From the NCBI RefSeq assembly GCF_014904695.1, contig NZ_JACXXN010000002.1, positions 540,758-604,757 of the forward strand: 64,000 nucleotides of DNA, in the 5' to 3' direction. The notes under the pieces are model-generated. The model was not told the DNA's origin. It made no database searches and saw only the letters and a list, made by a program, of their open reading frames with translations. Shown piece after piece: positions 17,580-26,489 of the stretch; the stretch's first letter is position 1; the number at the start of each line of letters is the position of its first letter. This stretch comes from Nostoc sp. MG11 (GTDB lineage Bacteria > Cyanobacteriota > Cyanobacteriia > Cyanobacteriales > Nostocaceae). The position numbers and the translations under genes are program-made.

Positions 17580-17804
17580 ATGCCCAGGAAAATTCGGGAG
17601 TTAAAAGCCCAGATTGCGCGTGAAGGGTTTATTTATCTGCCCAAGCGCGGCAAAGGCAGCCATGAGCGATGGCGGCATTCTTTGCTTATAAAAACACTGA
17701 CAATTCCTGGCAAGGATGGGGATGATGTGCCACTCTACCTAGAAAAGCAGTTAGCAAAGTTATTAACTGAACTGGAAGAGTTAAGGGAGGAAGAGGATTC
17801 ATGA
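17580..17804 (+). CDS. hicA: HicA family toxin
   Basis: A 74-residue mRNA interferase of the HicA type with a double-stranded RNA-binding-like fold. The active-site context RGKGSHERW, with His28, is present, followed by the strands KTLTIPGKDGDDVPLYLEKQLAKLL. It overlaps the antitoxin start by ATGA (17801-17804). The intact catalytic His predicts an active toxin. Confidence 0.88.
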   Translation: MPRKIRELKAQIAREGFIYLPKRGKGSHERWRHSLLIKTLTIPGKDGDDVPLYLEKQLAKLLTELEELREEEDS

Positions 17805-18019
17805 ATCGATACACCATGATTGTTCAATGGTCTGATGAGGATCAGCTTTTCCTAGTTACGATTCCAGAGTTTGCTGAGCGTGTTGTTATGCCTTGCACTC
17901 ATGGCAGAACTCGTGAGGAAGCTATTCGTAATGGCGAAGAAGTAATTGAAATGTACTTGGAAGCTTGGCAGGTAGAAGGTGAATCTATCCCTGAACCCAG
18001 CACACTTCAAATTGTCTGA
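17801..18019 (+). CDS. hicB: HicB family antitoxin
   Basis: A 72-residue antitoxin with the partially degraded RNase H fold of HicB: YTMIVQWSDEDQLFLVTIPEF, then CTHGRTREEAIRNGEEVIEMYLEAW. It neutralises HicA by blocking its active site. It lacks a clear C-terminal ribbon-helix-helix DNA-binding domain, so it is of the short type and autoregulation may need another factor. Confidence 0.88.
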   Translation: MNRYTMIVQWSDEDQLFLVTIPEFAERVVMPCTHGRTREEAIRNGEEVIEMYLEAWQVEGESIPEPSTLQIV

Positions 18020-18247
18020 TTAGCATTCTTAAACCCTTTGTCAAAATGAACTCTACTCCCATGCTGTTCTTTGGGATAGATGTGTAGGAGAAGCACATTT
18101 TCTTATACATTGACACTTTGAGTTAAAGTGCATTGCCCATCAGATCCGGCAGCTTTGATATTTAGAAGCATAACAGATGTAGTTTGCCCAGTTATTGTTG
18201 GGAATACTAACAGCATATTTATCTAAAGCTTAATGGAGTCAGTCATT

Positions 18248-18592
18248 ATGGATGAGCTAGTAAACAAGTTAGCTGGTCTGGGAGTTGCTGGTTTAGTTTT
18301 GGTTGGGCTTGTTGCAACTTCATCTTATGCGGGAGCTGTAGCAATTACAACCTCCTTAGCTTTTTTGGGTGGCCCCTTCGGAATGATTGGTGGTGCAGTT
18401 GCTCTCACTTTAATTGCAGCAATCTCAAGTGTAATTGCTAAGTTCGGAGTTGAAGCTCTTGCAAAGGCTGTAATTAAAAAGCTTAAGGAGAGTGGCAAAT
18501 CAGAGGCTTCTATTATTCAAGAAATCAACAATTTCCCAATGATTACTAATGGTTTACGTTCTCAACTACGTGAATATGTTCGTCAAGCGTAG
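18248..18592 (+). CDS. Gly/Ala-rich hydrophobic small protein
   Basis: A 114-residue protein, started at the ATG at 18248 because GGAG at 18235-18238 sits 9 bases upstream. Residues about 8-70 form two long Gly/Ala/Val-rich membrane helices (GLGVAGLVLVGLVATSS, GGPFGMIGGAVALTLIAAISS), joined to a charged amphipathic tail (KFGVEALAKAVIKKLKESGKSEASIIQEINNF). The layout resembles pore-forming or glycine-zipper peptides and recalls the Gly-rich core of the gene at 48666. It sits between hicAB and a toxin relic. Role unknown. Confidence 0.68.
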   Translation: MDELVNKLAGLGVAGLVLVGLVATSSYAGAVAITTSLAFLGGPFGMIGGAVALTLIAAISSVIAKFGVEALAKAVIKKLKESGKSEASIIQEINNFPMITNGLRSQLREYVRQA

Positions 18593-18718
18593 AAACTTGA
18601 ATAGAAGTATTTGCCTTTACCCAAAAACCTATTACTAATGGGCACAAGGTGCGATCGCTGATCTTGTAGGTTGGGTTTCCTAGTTTCAACACAACATCTT
18701 TTTCTACTAACAATATTA

Positions 18719-18865
18719 AATTTTGGAGTACCGCCACAAGTTATCTGGTTGACGTGTGGAAATACGTCAAATGACCGATTGAAAGAGATTTTGAGTTCAA
18801 CACGGCTAGAAGCACTAGAGCTTTTGCGAACAGGCGAAGCGTTAGTCGAAATCAGCGGAGATTAG
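18719..18865 (+). pseudogene. 3' relic of a DUF5615 (PIN-like) toxin gene
   Basis: About 48 codons match the C-terminal end of DUF5615 toxins: NFGVPPQVIWLTCGNTSND, followed by RLKEILSSTRLEALELL and a LVEISGD end. The N-terminal two thirds with the catalytic acidic residues are missing, and no start codon or antitoxin gene precedes it. It is read as a decayed toxin remnant at the edge of the TA island. Confidence 0.65.
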
Positions 18866-18886
18866 CAGCGCAAGCTAACCAATTTT

Positions 18887-19696
18887 TTACACCCTTTCTT
18901 CAGTAACTAATGTCAGGCTAACCCATTCGCCTTTATCGTTGTAGCTGCGAATCATCCGTTGGCGTAGGTTTGGCTGGATTAACCAACCCACTTCCAAGAA
19001 TAAAGGTTGACGTAATTGCACCTTGAGAGGAGAAGTTGCAGAAGCGCCATCAGGTAGCAGCAATACTTGTACTTGCTTTTGCGGATCTTGATCAAAGAGA
19101 ACGATGGAGTCTTTGATGGTAGCAGTTGAGGTAATTGTGCGATCGCCAAAAGAGGTACTTTGAATTAATCGCCCAGCGTCATCAAGTTGTAATTGCAGAG
19201 TTGTAGAGTAAGTATCAGGCGATCGCCAATCTGGATATATTGTTACTGCTTCACCTTGCCATTCTCCCAATAAGTCGTCTACCTGCAAGGGTGGACGTTC
19301 TGTTGTTGGGGTTCCAGCTAGATGTTCTCGAATTAAAACTAGTTCATTTAGCTGACCATTTTTATCAAACAGTTGCACTAAACGCAAGCGGCGATTTTGA
19401 TGAATCAAAGCTAGTTCTGCGCCGAATTCCGAAAATGGACCTAGCTGAATTAAACCTTCAGAAAATGCCCCATTTTCAAAAAACAAGATACTTCGCCCCA
19501 GAGAGCTATATTCTAGAACCAAATCATCTCGTCCCAAACGACACAGAGTTAAGCGTACTGTCTGGTTATTGTTGAAACCTTCTAAAGAAAGACGGCTAGG
19601 AACATCTTTCAGAAGTGTACCTTGGGGAGAAAAATTGGTGAATGAACCTTCCCACACACCGAGATTTTGCAGAAAACATTCCCATTGGGATTTCAT
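18887..19696 (-). CDS. DUF3598 family protein
   Basis: A 269-residue cyanobacterial protein with two repeated beta-barrel-like halves (about 1-130 and 140-269): WECFLQNLGVWEGSFTNFSP opens the first, LLGEWQGEAVTIYPDWRSP the second. DUF3598 members are lipocalin/calycin-like and some bind or modify phycobilin-like or terpenoid ligands; this one has no assigned ligand. The C-terminal RMIRSYNDKGEWVSLTLVTEERV is conserved in the family. No signal peptide. Confidence 0.85.
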   Translation of the reverse strand: MKSQWECFLQNLGVWEGSFTNFSPQGTLLKDVPSRLSLEGFNNNQTVRLTLCRLGRDDLVLEYSSLGRSILFFENGAFSEGLIQLGPFSEFGAELALIHQNRRLRLVQLFDKNGQLNELVLIREHLAGTPTTERPPLQVDDLLGEWQGEAVTIYPDWRSPDTYSTTLQLQLDDAGRLIQSTSFGDRTITSTATIKDSIVLFDQDPQKQVQVLLLPDGASATSPLKVQLRQPLFLEVGWLIQPNLRQRMIRSYNDKGEWVSLTLVTEERV

Positions 19697-19739
19697 AGCG
19701 ATTTTGTCCTCTCTTACAAAGTTGAGCCAGTCGCTTGGG

Positions 19740-19875
19740 CGCGTTCCCGACTAGTGCGTTAGCGTAGCGGTAGCGACGCAGGAGCGTCACTGGCGTCTGC
19801 TCCAAAGAAGCCTTGGCTCATACTTTGCGCTTTTTCACTAGTCATTTGTCCTTTGCAATGACCAATGATTAATGA
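19740..19875. repeat. Dispersed palindromic repeat followed by an STRR unit
   Basis: Two repeat types are stacked between DUF3598 and ftsX: a GC-rich palindromic repeat (GCGTTAGCGTAGCGG, GACGCAGGAGCGTCAC) at about 19740-19805, and a GTCATTTGTCC / AATGACCAATGA unit at about 19840-19875 like that at 13100. Confidence 0.65.
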
Positions 19876-20778
19876 CTAACCCTTAGCAAAACGCCGGACA
19901 GCAAATAAGCTTCCCATTAATCCTACAGCTGCACCAAAGCTTAAAAGAATTAAGGGTAGTTGTAAAATTTGTACTGGAGTGAGTTGCACCCCGTTGGTAA
20001 TAACTTGGATAAACTCAGGTTGCTTGGCTAGCAACTTACCCAAGAATTGTTGAATAACAAAAATGAAACTCCAAGCGATCGCACCACCAACTAAGCCAAA
20101 AGCAATTCCTTGTAAAATAAATGGCAGATAAATCCAAACGGAAGTTGCTCCCACTAATTGCATAATTTCAATTTCCTGGCGTCGCGCCATGACGATCAGG
20201 CGTATTGTGGTGGTAGTAACTGCGATCGCGGTCAAAGTCAAGATAATCGTAATTGTCAAAGTAATCTTGTTCAAACCTTGGTGCAATTGGGCAATGCGTT
20301 TGACTGCTTCATCTGTATACTGCACCGCATCAACTCCTGGCAACTTGGCCAAATGCGTCGCTAAAGTTGGTACAACTTGAGAATTACGCGCTTTCACCTT
20401 CATCTCGTCAACTAGAGGATTCTCCTCTAACTGCTGGGTAGCACCTTCAATATCCGAAATGCCCATTTCTTTAACTAATTTAGCCCAAGCTTGCTCTTTA
20501 GTAATGGTTTGTATCGCGGCTACTTCTGGCATTTTTGCCACCAGTGTTTCAATGGTTTCGGCCCGCGTACCCGGTTCGAGGTAAACTGATACTTCCAGTT
20601 GGCTACCAAACTGGTTAAGGAGTTTTTCTACTTGCCAAGAGGTTTGCAGACTCAAGCCGAATAAAAATAGTAACACCGTCACAGTACTAACGGCAGCCCA
20701 ATTCATCCAACCTCCCCGCATTAAACCCAGGAAAGTTTCTTTGAGCAAGTAATCAAGTTTCGTAAGAGATTTAAACAC
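19876..20778 (-). CDS. ftsX: Cell division ABC transporter permease FtsX
   Basis: A 300-residue membrane protein. One N-terminal membrane segment (about 22-45), a periplasmic domain (about 50-165; LEVSVYLEPGTRAETIETL), and three C-terminal membrane segments (about 170-295; ITLTLTAIAVTTTTIRLIVMARRQEIEIMQLVGATSVWIYLPFILQG in part). With FtsE it couples cell-wall hydrolase activity to division. ftsE is not adjacent here. The start is GTG at 20778. A perfect 11-bp inverted repeat sits just upstream. Confidence 0.93.
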   Translation of the reverse strand: MFKSLTKLDYLLKETFLGLMRGGWMNWAAVSTVTVLLFLFGLSLQTSWQVEKLLNQFGSQLEVSVYLEPGTRAETIETLVAKMPEVAAIQTITKEQAWAKLVKEMGISDIEGATQQLEENPLVDEMKVKARNSQVVPTLATHLAKLPGVDAVQYTDEAVKRIAQLHQGLNKITLTITIILTLTAIAVTTTTIRLIVMARRQEIEIMQLVGATSVWIYLPFILQGIAFGLVGGAIAWSFIFVIQQFLGKLLAKQPEFIQVITNGVQLTPVQILQLPLILLSFGAAVGLMGSLFAVRRFAKG

Positions 20779-20789
20779 AGCTCACCCTA

Positions 20790-20829
20790 AAACTGTGAAC
20801 TTAACGCTAAGGCACTAGGTTCACAGTTT
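20790..20829. promoter_or_regulatory. Inverted repeat upstream of ftsX
   Basis: Perfect 11-bp inverted repeat AAACTGTGAAC / GTTCACAGTTT with an 18-nt spacer, beginning 12 bases before the ftsX start codon. It would form a hairpin in the ftsX leader or serve as a protein site; it may also be a dispersed repeat. Confidence 0.4.
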
Positions 20830-21057
20830 GCGTCTTTGCGTGGAATAACACCACTATTTATACTCGATAGTGTAAAGTTTTGACGATTATATGTTGTATC
20901 TAAGGTGAGAGTCTGCTGCTTCTCTAGACTACCTAAAAGCCTAGTATATGGAGCAAGTCAGAAATTGCTATGAGGTAGATTGTTGCATCTCAACTGGGGT
21001 CTAACTGAGATTGATAGAATTAAACTAGGAATTTTCACAATTTAGCTATCAAGAATC

Positions 21058-21621
21058 ATGCCCTCGGAAATTGCTGTAGAAAAAACAAAGTTAAAAAATC
21101 CGCCTTTGGAGCTTCACTATTTAGGCGATCGCGTATTGCGTCAAGCTGCCAAGCGGATTGCGAAAGTAGATGACGAAATTCGCCAACTGGTGCGCGAAAT
21201 GCTGCAAACTATGTACAGCAAAGATGGCATTGGTTTGGCTGCACCCCAAGTGGGAATTCATAAACAACTAATTGTTATCGACTTAGAACCAGATAACGCA
21301 GTAAATCAGCCCTTGGTGCTGATTAACCCCACAATTAAACAGGTTAGCCGCGATATTGGCGTTGCTCAAGAAGGATGTTTGAGCATTCCCAATGTTTACA
21401 TGGATGTAAAGCGTCCTGAAGTTGTAGAAATTGCCTACAAAGATGAGTATGGGCGTCCTCGGACATTAAAAGCTAATGATCTGCTTGGCCGCTGCATTCA
21501 ACATGAGATGGATCACCTCAATGGGGTGGTATTTGTAGATCGTGTAGAAAATTCCTTGACTTTGGCGCAAGAGTTATCTAAGAATGGCTTCTCGTATCAA
21601 GCGGTGAAACCAGTAGCATAG
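21058..21621 (+). CDS. def: Peptide deformylase
   Basis: Removes the formyl group from N-terminal Met of new proteins. 187 residues. All three metal/active-site motifs are present: GIGLAAPQ (57-64), EGCLS (105-109) and HEMDH (149-153). It is divergent from ftsX. The next small gene starts 12 bases downstream and is probably co-transcribed. Confidence 0.97.
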   Translation: MPSEIAVEKTKLKNPPLELHYLGDRVLRQAAKRIAKVDDEIRQLVREMLQTMYSKDGIGLAAPQVGIHKQLIVIDLEPDNAVNQPLVLINPTIKQVSRDIGVAQEGCLSIPNVYMDVKRPEVVEIAYKDEYGRPRTLKANDLLGRCIQHEMDHLNGVVFVDRVENSLTLAQELSKNGFSYQAVKPVA

Positions 21622-21633
21622 GGTGGTCTAATA

Positions 21634-21837
21634 GTGTATTTAACTCCAAAAAGCGGATTACTTCTAGGTGGTTCATGTGTAAGTGCGATCGCGGCTGTAG
21701 GTTCAATTTTTGAACTTAGTTATGGACAACCGGATTTGGGCGTCCAAGTAACTGCCATTATCCTGGGATTGACCATTCCACTTACAGGATTATTTTTCTT
21801 TGCCGCAGTAAGGGACGCAAGGGCTAACATTAAATAA
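21634..21837 (+). CDS. Small two-helix membrane protein
   Basis: A 67-residue protein starting at GTG 21634, with two membrane segments (about 8-27 and 38-59) and a short basic tail (AAVRDARANIK). Unrecognised. It follows def by 12 bases and precedes a bidirectional terminator, so it forms a two-gene unit with def. It looks like a conserved cyanobacterial small membrane protein. Confidence 0.65.
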   Translation: MYLTPKSGLLLGGSCVSAIAAVGSIFELSYGQPDLGVQVTAIILGLTIPLTGLFFFAAVRDARANIK

Positions 21838-21850
21838 GCATCAGGTACAT

Positions 21851-21909
21851 AAAAAAGGTAAAGGGATGAATTAAAAATACAAAATTCATCCTTATTACCT
21901 TTTATTTTT
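21851..21909. terminator. Bidirectional terminator
   Basis: Long imperfect hairpin AAAAGGTAA...GGGATGAATT / AATTCATCC...ATTACCTTTT followed by ATTTTT on the plus strand and preceded by A residues, lying between the convergent def unit and the glycosyltransferase gene. Confidence 0.75.
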
Positions 21910-21993
21910 GCTTTTCATCTTCCATCGCCTCTAGAGCTTTCAACAAAAGTACTCTGAAGTCGCGGCTACAAAAACCTAGCCCGCGAAGACGAA

Positions 21994-23235
21994 CTATTTC
22001 ACGTCTGTGACTCGCCAGCTTAATTTCAAATTCACCCAAAAATTCCAAATAGTAGCAACTGCGATCGCAATTAAGTTAGCTATATAGCGATTAGGAATCA
22101 GAAAATTAAATACCAAATTCAAGACCAGCACATTCAACACAAGTCCAGCAAGGCAAACGATGTTGAATTTTAAAAAGCGCTTCAGGCGATGATGCCATTC
22201 CTGCTGGTTTACACTTACATCAGCAAAAGTCCAAGCATCATTCCATAAGAAATTATTGCAAATCGCAATTTCACCAGCAATAATTTTGCTGCGTGTCAAA
22301 GGCCAAGCTAAGGTTGTTGGATCGCTAAGCAAGTAAAGTACTGTCATATCCACAAATACGCCACTCAATCCTACTAAACCAAAGCGCAGGAATCGACCAA
22401 TAGGAAAATCGACTTTTTGACTAATTTTGCCTAGTCGTCCTGTAGAAATACGCAACCGCAATAAGTGGTGTATGTAATCCACATATTGCTTCCATGTCAC
22501 TTTGCTTTCGCCTTCTTTACGCTCACAGAACACATAACCAACTTCGGCAATTTCGCCTACCTTTCCCCGTCCAATTACCTCAAGGAGGATTTTGTATCCG
22601 ACTGGATTAAGTATTACACCTGCGATCGCACTCCGACGCACCATAAAATAACCACTCATGGGGTCAGAAACCCTGCCCAATACCCCTGGTAAAATAGTTA
22701 ATCCCAACACCTGTGCGCCACGGGATAAAAAACGCCTAACAACACTCCAGCTACTAACACCGCCTCCCTCTACATGACGACTGGCTACAGCCAAATCTGC
22801 TCCCTGTTCAATTGCACTGAATAGTTGCGTCAATATCTCTGGCGGATGCTGCAAATCCCCATCAATCACCCCTAGCACACGTCCTCTAGCCGCTTGCCAC
22901 CCACGAATCACCGCTGAGGATAGCCCTCGCTCTTGTTGTCTTCGCATCACCTGCAACTGCGGGTACACTTCCATCAGAGATTGTGCTACCTCCCAGGTGC
23001 GGTCTGGACTATCATCGTCTACTATAATCAGTTCGTAATTTCCTGGAATAGCTTCATCTAACAACTGGCTCAATATTCTGACAACATTTTTAATATTGTC
23101 TCGTTCTTTATAAGTGGGAATTACTAGAGAAAGATGGATAAATTTACTACCTACACCTCTAGTAGGAGTCAGTTCAGAAATCTGCAAAGTGCCAGATGGT
23201 ACTGACAACAATGAAGTAAGTTGGTCGTTACTCAT
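21994..23235 (-). CDS. GT2 glycosyltransferase fused to a GtrA-like membrane domain
   Basis: 413 residues. The N-terminal half is a dolichol-phosphate-mannose-synthase-like GT2 domain: LSLVIPTYKERDNIKNV, IIVDDDSPDRTWEVA and the metal site GVIDGDLQHPPEIL. The C-terminal half (about 285-405) has four membrane segments of the GtrA type. Such fusions transfer a sugar to polyprenyl phosphate and may help flip the product for glycosylation at the cell surface. The DUF2079 gene 98 bases upstream on the same strand, itself glycosyltransferase-like, fits a shared cell-surface glycosylation role. Confidence 0.9.
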   Translation of the reverse strand: MSNDQLTSLLSVPSGTLQISELTPTRGVGSKFIHLSLVIPTYKERDNIKNVVRILSQLLDEAIPGNYELIIVDDDSPDRTWEVAQSLMEVYPQLQVMRRQQERGLSSAVIRGWQAARGRVLGVIDGDLQHPPEILTQLFSAIEQGADLAVASRHVEGGGVSSWSVVRRFLSRGAQVLGLTILPGVLGRVSDPMSGYFMVRRSAIAGVILNPVGYKILLEVIGRGKVGEIAEVGYVFCERKEGESKVTWKQYVDYIHHLLRLRISTGRLGKISQKVDFPIGRFLRFGLVGLSGVFVDMTVLYLLSDPTTLAWPLTRSKIIAGEIAICNNFLWNDAWTFADVSVNQQEWHHRLKRFLKFNIVCLAGLVLNVLVLNLVFNFLIPNRYIANLIAIAVATIWNFWVNLKLSWRVTDVK

Positions 23236-23333
23236 AAAGCAGAATCCAGGTTGTAAAAGAGTAATTTTTTGTCAATATTGCTTTAATAGGTTTAAATCTT
23301 ATACATATTTTTACTCAAATTGAATACTTTGTT

Positions 23334-24812
23334 TTACTCCTGTGATCTCCTTTCAAACAAGTAAACCTGGTGCTGCTCATAGTTCAATTTGAAACGTGGA
23401 TTATCTTTTAATTGATTGATAAAGCTATTTACAGAATCATTGGTTTTAAAATTGTTCCTAAAACTTGAATGATTCAAATTGAGTAATACATACTCAAAAT
23501 TATCTAAATCCTTAGCAAGATCAGGATTACCGCCCCAAGATCCATAATAATTAACCAAGGCACGGTGGCTGACATGAGGAACAATTTCATGAGTTGTTAA
23601 AATACCTCCCTGAGTATGAATTCGTGTAATTACGGTGTTTGTTGCTTGCCAATTTGACCAATCAAAAGGAGAGTTATTAAAATCTATTCGGGATAACCTT
23701 GTTGCCAGACCTAATAACAAAATCATTAACATAAATAAGATTATTTTCCGCCCCTGTTTTAGCCATCCTCTATTAGCAGCCAGAGTAGAGATTATGGCCA
23801 AAAATAGAAAGGGGATGATGGGTACAGAATACTGGTTGTCTATTGCTCGTTGAGAAGAATAGATAGAGAGGATATTTAATCCCAGTGTGGGAAGTGCTCC
23901 AATTAACGGAGATAGATGCCGAGGTGATAATCCCCAGATTATTGGCAACACCAACAAAGCTAAATATTTGAGTGTGTCCAGAGAGATAACTTTGCTCAAG
24001 ATTATGTTAGGTCTGAGGAACAAATTCTGGACAAATTCTAGAGGAGTTTCACCTAAATATCTATAACGATTTAATCCATTTAGATAACCTATAGTCACAT
24101 CCCCTACTGCATCAGAACTAAAAAATGGGATGATTACCTGAGTAGCAATTAAATACCAGCTTACACCCGCAAATAATGCGATCGCGCCGTATAAACGCTT
24201 TTTTTCAAAGAAGAAAAGCCAGATCCCCATTGCAAATACAGTCAGTGACAATACACTTTTGCAGATTAAAGTAAGAACAATAGCTAATCCAAACCATACT
24301 GTCTTACCCAAACGCGCAGCCCAAACTGCTCCCAAAAGTGCGGGAACTGCTAAAACTTCTGCATGAAAATCAAACAGATTGCTAGTCAGAACTACCGGAT
24401 ACATCAGATAGGCTACTGCTAAACCTATTGCTTGTTCCTGCTTTAACCCAGCTTGGCGAGCTAAACCCCAGATTGGCCAAGCTCCCAAAGCTAAACCCAC
24501 TGCTTGCACAGCTAACAACCAATGAACATCTGGGAAAATTTTGTATAGCAAACTCAACGGATAGAGGATTAATGCTGCGTGATCCGCCAAGATATGAACA
24601 TTTAGTAAAGATGAAACAGGTGTTTGCCCCTGACTAATTAAGTAAACCGCTTGATCAAAAATTCCTAAGTCCCAAGCGCCGGAACGAAAAAACGCATGTC
24701 TCAAACTGCTGAAAGTGAACAATACCAAAGCGCTCAAACCAATTATCCAACCCACAGTCTTAGGTTGTAGTTCCTGAGAGAGTTTTAGTTCTTGAGGGAT
24801 TAAGCTAGGCAT
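23334..24812 (-). CDS. DUF2079 multi-spanning membrane protein
   Basis: 492 residues with about ten membrane segments and an early periplasmic loop FRSGAWDLGIFDQAVYLIS characteristic of DUF2079, a family distantly related to GT-C glycosyltransferases. The FDFHAEVL segment (about 148-155) holds acidic and His residues typical of the family. It probably uses a polyprenyl-linked sugar donor outside the membrane. It lies upstream of, and is probably co-transcribed with, the GT2-GtrA gene. Confidence 0.85.
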   Translation of the reverse strand: MPSLIPQELKLSQELQPKTVGWIIGLSALVLFTFSSLRHAFFRSGAWDLGIFDQAVYLISQGQTPVSSLLNVHILADHAALILYPLSLLYKIFPDVHWLLAVQAVGLALGAWPIWGLARQAGLKQEQAIGLAVAYLMYPVVLTSNLFDFHAEVLAVPALLGAVWAARLGKTVWFGLAIVLTLICKSVLSLTVFAMGIWLFFFEKKRLYGAIALFAGVSWYLIATQVIIPFFSSDAVGDVTIGYLNGLNRYRYLGETPLEFVQNLFLRPNIILSKVISLDTLKYLALLVLPIIWGLSPRHLSPLIGALPTLGLNILSIYSSQRAIDNQYSVPIIPFLFLAIISTLAANRGWLKQGRKIILFMLMILLLGLATRLSRIDFNNSPFDWSNWQATNTVITRIHTQGGILTTHEIVPHVSHRALVNYYGSWGGNPDLAKDLDNFEYVLLNLNHSSFRNNFKTNDSVNSFINQLKDNPRFKLNYEQHQVYLFERRSQE

Positions 24813-25583
24813 AGTCTTGCACTATCTTTTGATTTGCTTAGGGGATTTCTGCTAAGTCATAGGTCATGCTCACCTTGTCTATGCACGTGCCGGAATAATT
24901 GGATATTTTATTGGAGTTATCAAAACTCAAACTAGTTACTGAACTAAGCCACAACTAAGTCATACGTACATATCTGCAACTTAGTGCCACTAAGTCGGGT
25001 TCTTTTTTACCTATAAGGCACTGCTGGGGATGAGTAGAGCGATAGAAAACATTTGTACCTAAGTATACATAAATGTCTTCCAATTACTGACTATTACTGG
25101 TTAATTCTCAATAAAAATACTGTGTTACGTTGCACAGTATACTAATATGCCTGTAAGATACTCAAAAAGCAACTACTATTCGAGTTCTTCATCAGAAAAA
25201 CACAATAAATTTTTTACTTATAAAAAAAATATTACGGGAAGCTGATAGTTTTTACAGCCACTTCGTTTGTGTAAAATTTCAATAAAGCCTAGCATTTAGG
25301 ATTTACGCACTAACAAAGTAACCAAGATATAAACTAAAACAATAAATGCATATAATACACTGAAACATCTGCAAATAATCAATGCTTTTGACAAGTCCTG
25401 ACCCTTGCAAAATCGCCAATACTGAGTAATGCACTCGCCTAGGACTGGCTCAGCTTTTTTAAACTCCAAGTACTTCTGCTTTGTTCCGAATACAAGCAGT
25501 GTAATGCTTACCGAGCTATAGAAACTATTTAGTTTAGTGCCTCAATTTGCCTATATTTTTGATAGCGCTTCTAAAATATAAGA
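24813..25583. other. Long AT-rich intergenic region without recognisable gene
   Basis: 771 bases between divergent genes. No convincing ORF or tRNA. Noted inside: a near-palindrome ACTTAGTG-C-CACTAAGT (24979-24995) followed by TTCTTTTTT, and a weak stem CTGAG/CTCAG (25422-25453) followed by CTTTTTT. Either could end a small transcript, but neither is strong. The rest probably holds promoters for the flanking genes. Confidence 0.45.
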
Positions 25584-26414
25584 ATGCTATCAACTACAAC
25601 TCAACTATTGCGACTGTCTCAAGGACAGCTGAACTTGTTAGAAGCTTGTCCGCGTAAATTCCAACACACCTACTTAGAAAAACTCAGTTCTCCCTTAGAT
25701 CCCGAACACGAGGAACGACAGACTTTGGGTAGTCGTTTTCACTTGCTGATGCAGCAGCGAGAAATGGGTTTGCCAATTGATAGTTTCCTGCAAGTAAATG
25801 CTCAACTACAAAAATGGATGTCAGCTTTTGCCAATGCTGCACCAGAAGTTTTAACGCCTGCAACCAATAACCAAACTTTCCGTGAAAGTGAACACTATCG
25901 CACCCTGCAAGTTCAAGACTATTTACTGACGGTTATCTATGATTTATTAATTGCAGATAACCAGCAAGCGCAAATTCTTGATTGGAAAACTTATCCTAAG
26001 CCACCAAATAAAAGCAAGTTAGCACAGAACTGGCAAACACGTCTTTATATGTACGTGTTAGCGGAAACTAGCGAATACTTACCAGAAAAAATTTCGATGA
26101 CTTACTGGTTTGTCCAGTCTGAAGGCAAACCACAAAGTATTAAATTTAATTACAATGCTGTCCAGCATGAACACACAGCTAGGAAACTTAATCAACTATT
26201 AAGCAAGTTAACAAATTGGCTAGAACATTATCAAAATAACGAGCAATTTCCACAAGTGGTAGAAGATAGTAAAGCTTGTAATTATTGTCAGTTTGCTACA
26301 CGATGCGAACGTAAACAAGCTACCGAACAAGACATTTCTGATGACAATCAGATAAGTGTAGACGGCACAAGCTTGTTACCAAATCTGGCTAACATTCAAG
26401 AAGTATCAGTTTAA
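25584..26414 (+). CDS. PD-(D/E)XK nuclease family protein, RecB/Cas4-like with Fe-S cysteines
   Basis: 276 residues. The N-terminal LSQGQLNLLEACPRKFQHTYL carries Cys22; the nuclease core shows ILDWKTY (Asp and Lys of the active site) and QTRLYMYVLAE (QxxxY motif). Cys232, Cys235 and Cys241 complete the C...C-x2-C-x5-C set of an iron-staple Fe-S cluster, as in AddB and Cas4. No CRISPR array or cas gene is near, so it is a stand-alone member. It is followed by a GNAT gene and recJ on the same strand, a loose DNA-metabolism neighbourhood. Confidence 0.88.
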   Translation: MLSTTTQLLRLSQGQLNLLEACPRKFQHTYLEKLSSPLDPEHEERQTLGSRFHLLMQQREMGLPIDSFLQVNAQLQKWMSAFANAAPEVLTPATNNQTFRESEHYRTLQVQDYLLTVIYDLLIADNQQAQILDWKTYPKPPNKSKLAQNWQTRLYMYVLAETSEYLPEKISMTYWFVQSEGKPQSIKFNYNAVQHEHTARKLNQLLSKLTNWLEHYQNNEQFPQVVEDSKACNYCQFATRCERKQATEQDISDDNQISVDGTSLLPNLANIQEVSV

Positions 26415-26489
26415 TGTTAGTACCCAACGACTTGATACTCATAACTTGAAAATAGATTTTCATATTAAAAAATCACAACTTCTACAGCT

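Noticed and set aside
25584..26414. Calling the nuclease cas4
   Set aside because: Fe-S cysteine spacing fits, but no cas genes or CRISPR array are present, so only the superfamily is claimed.
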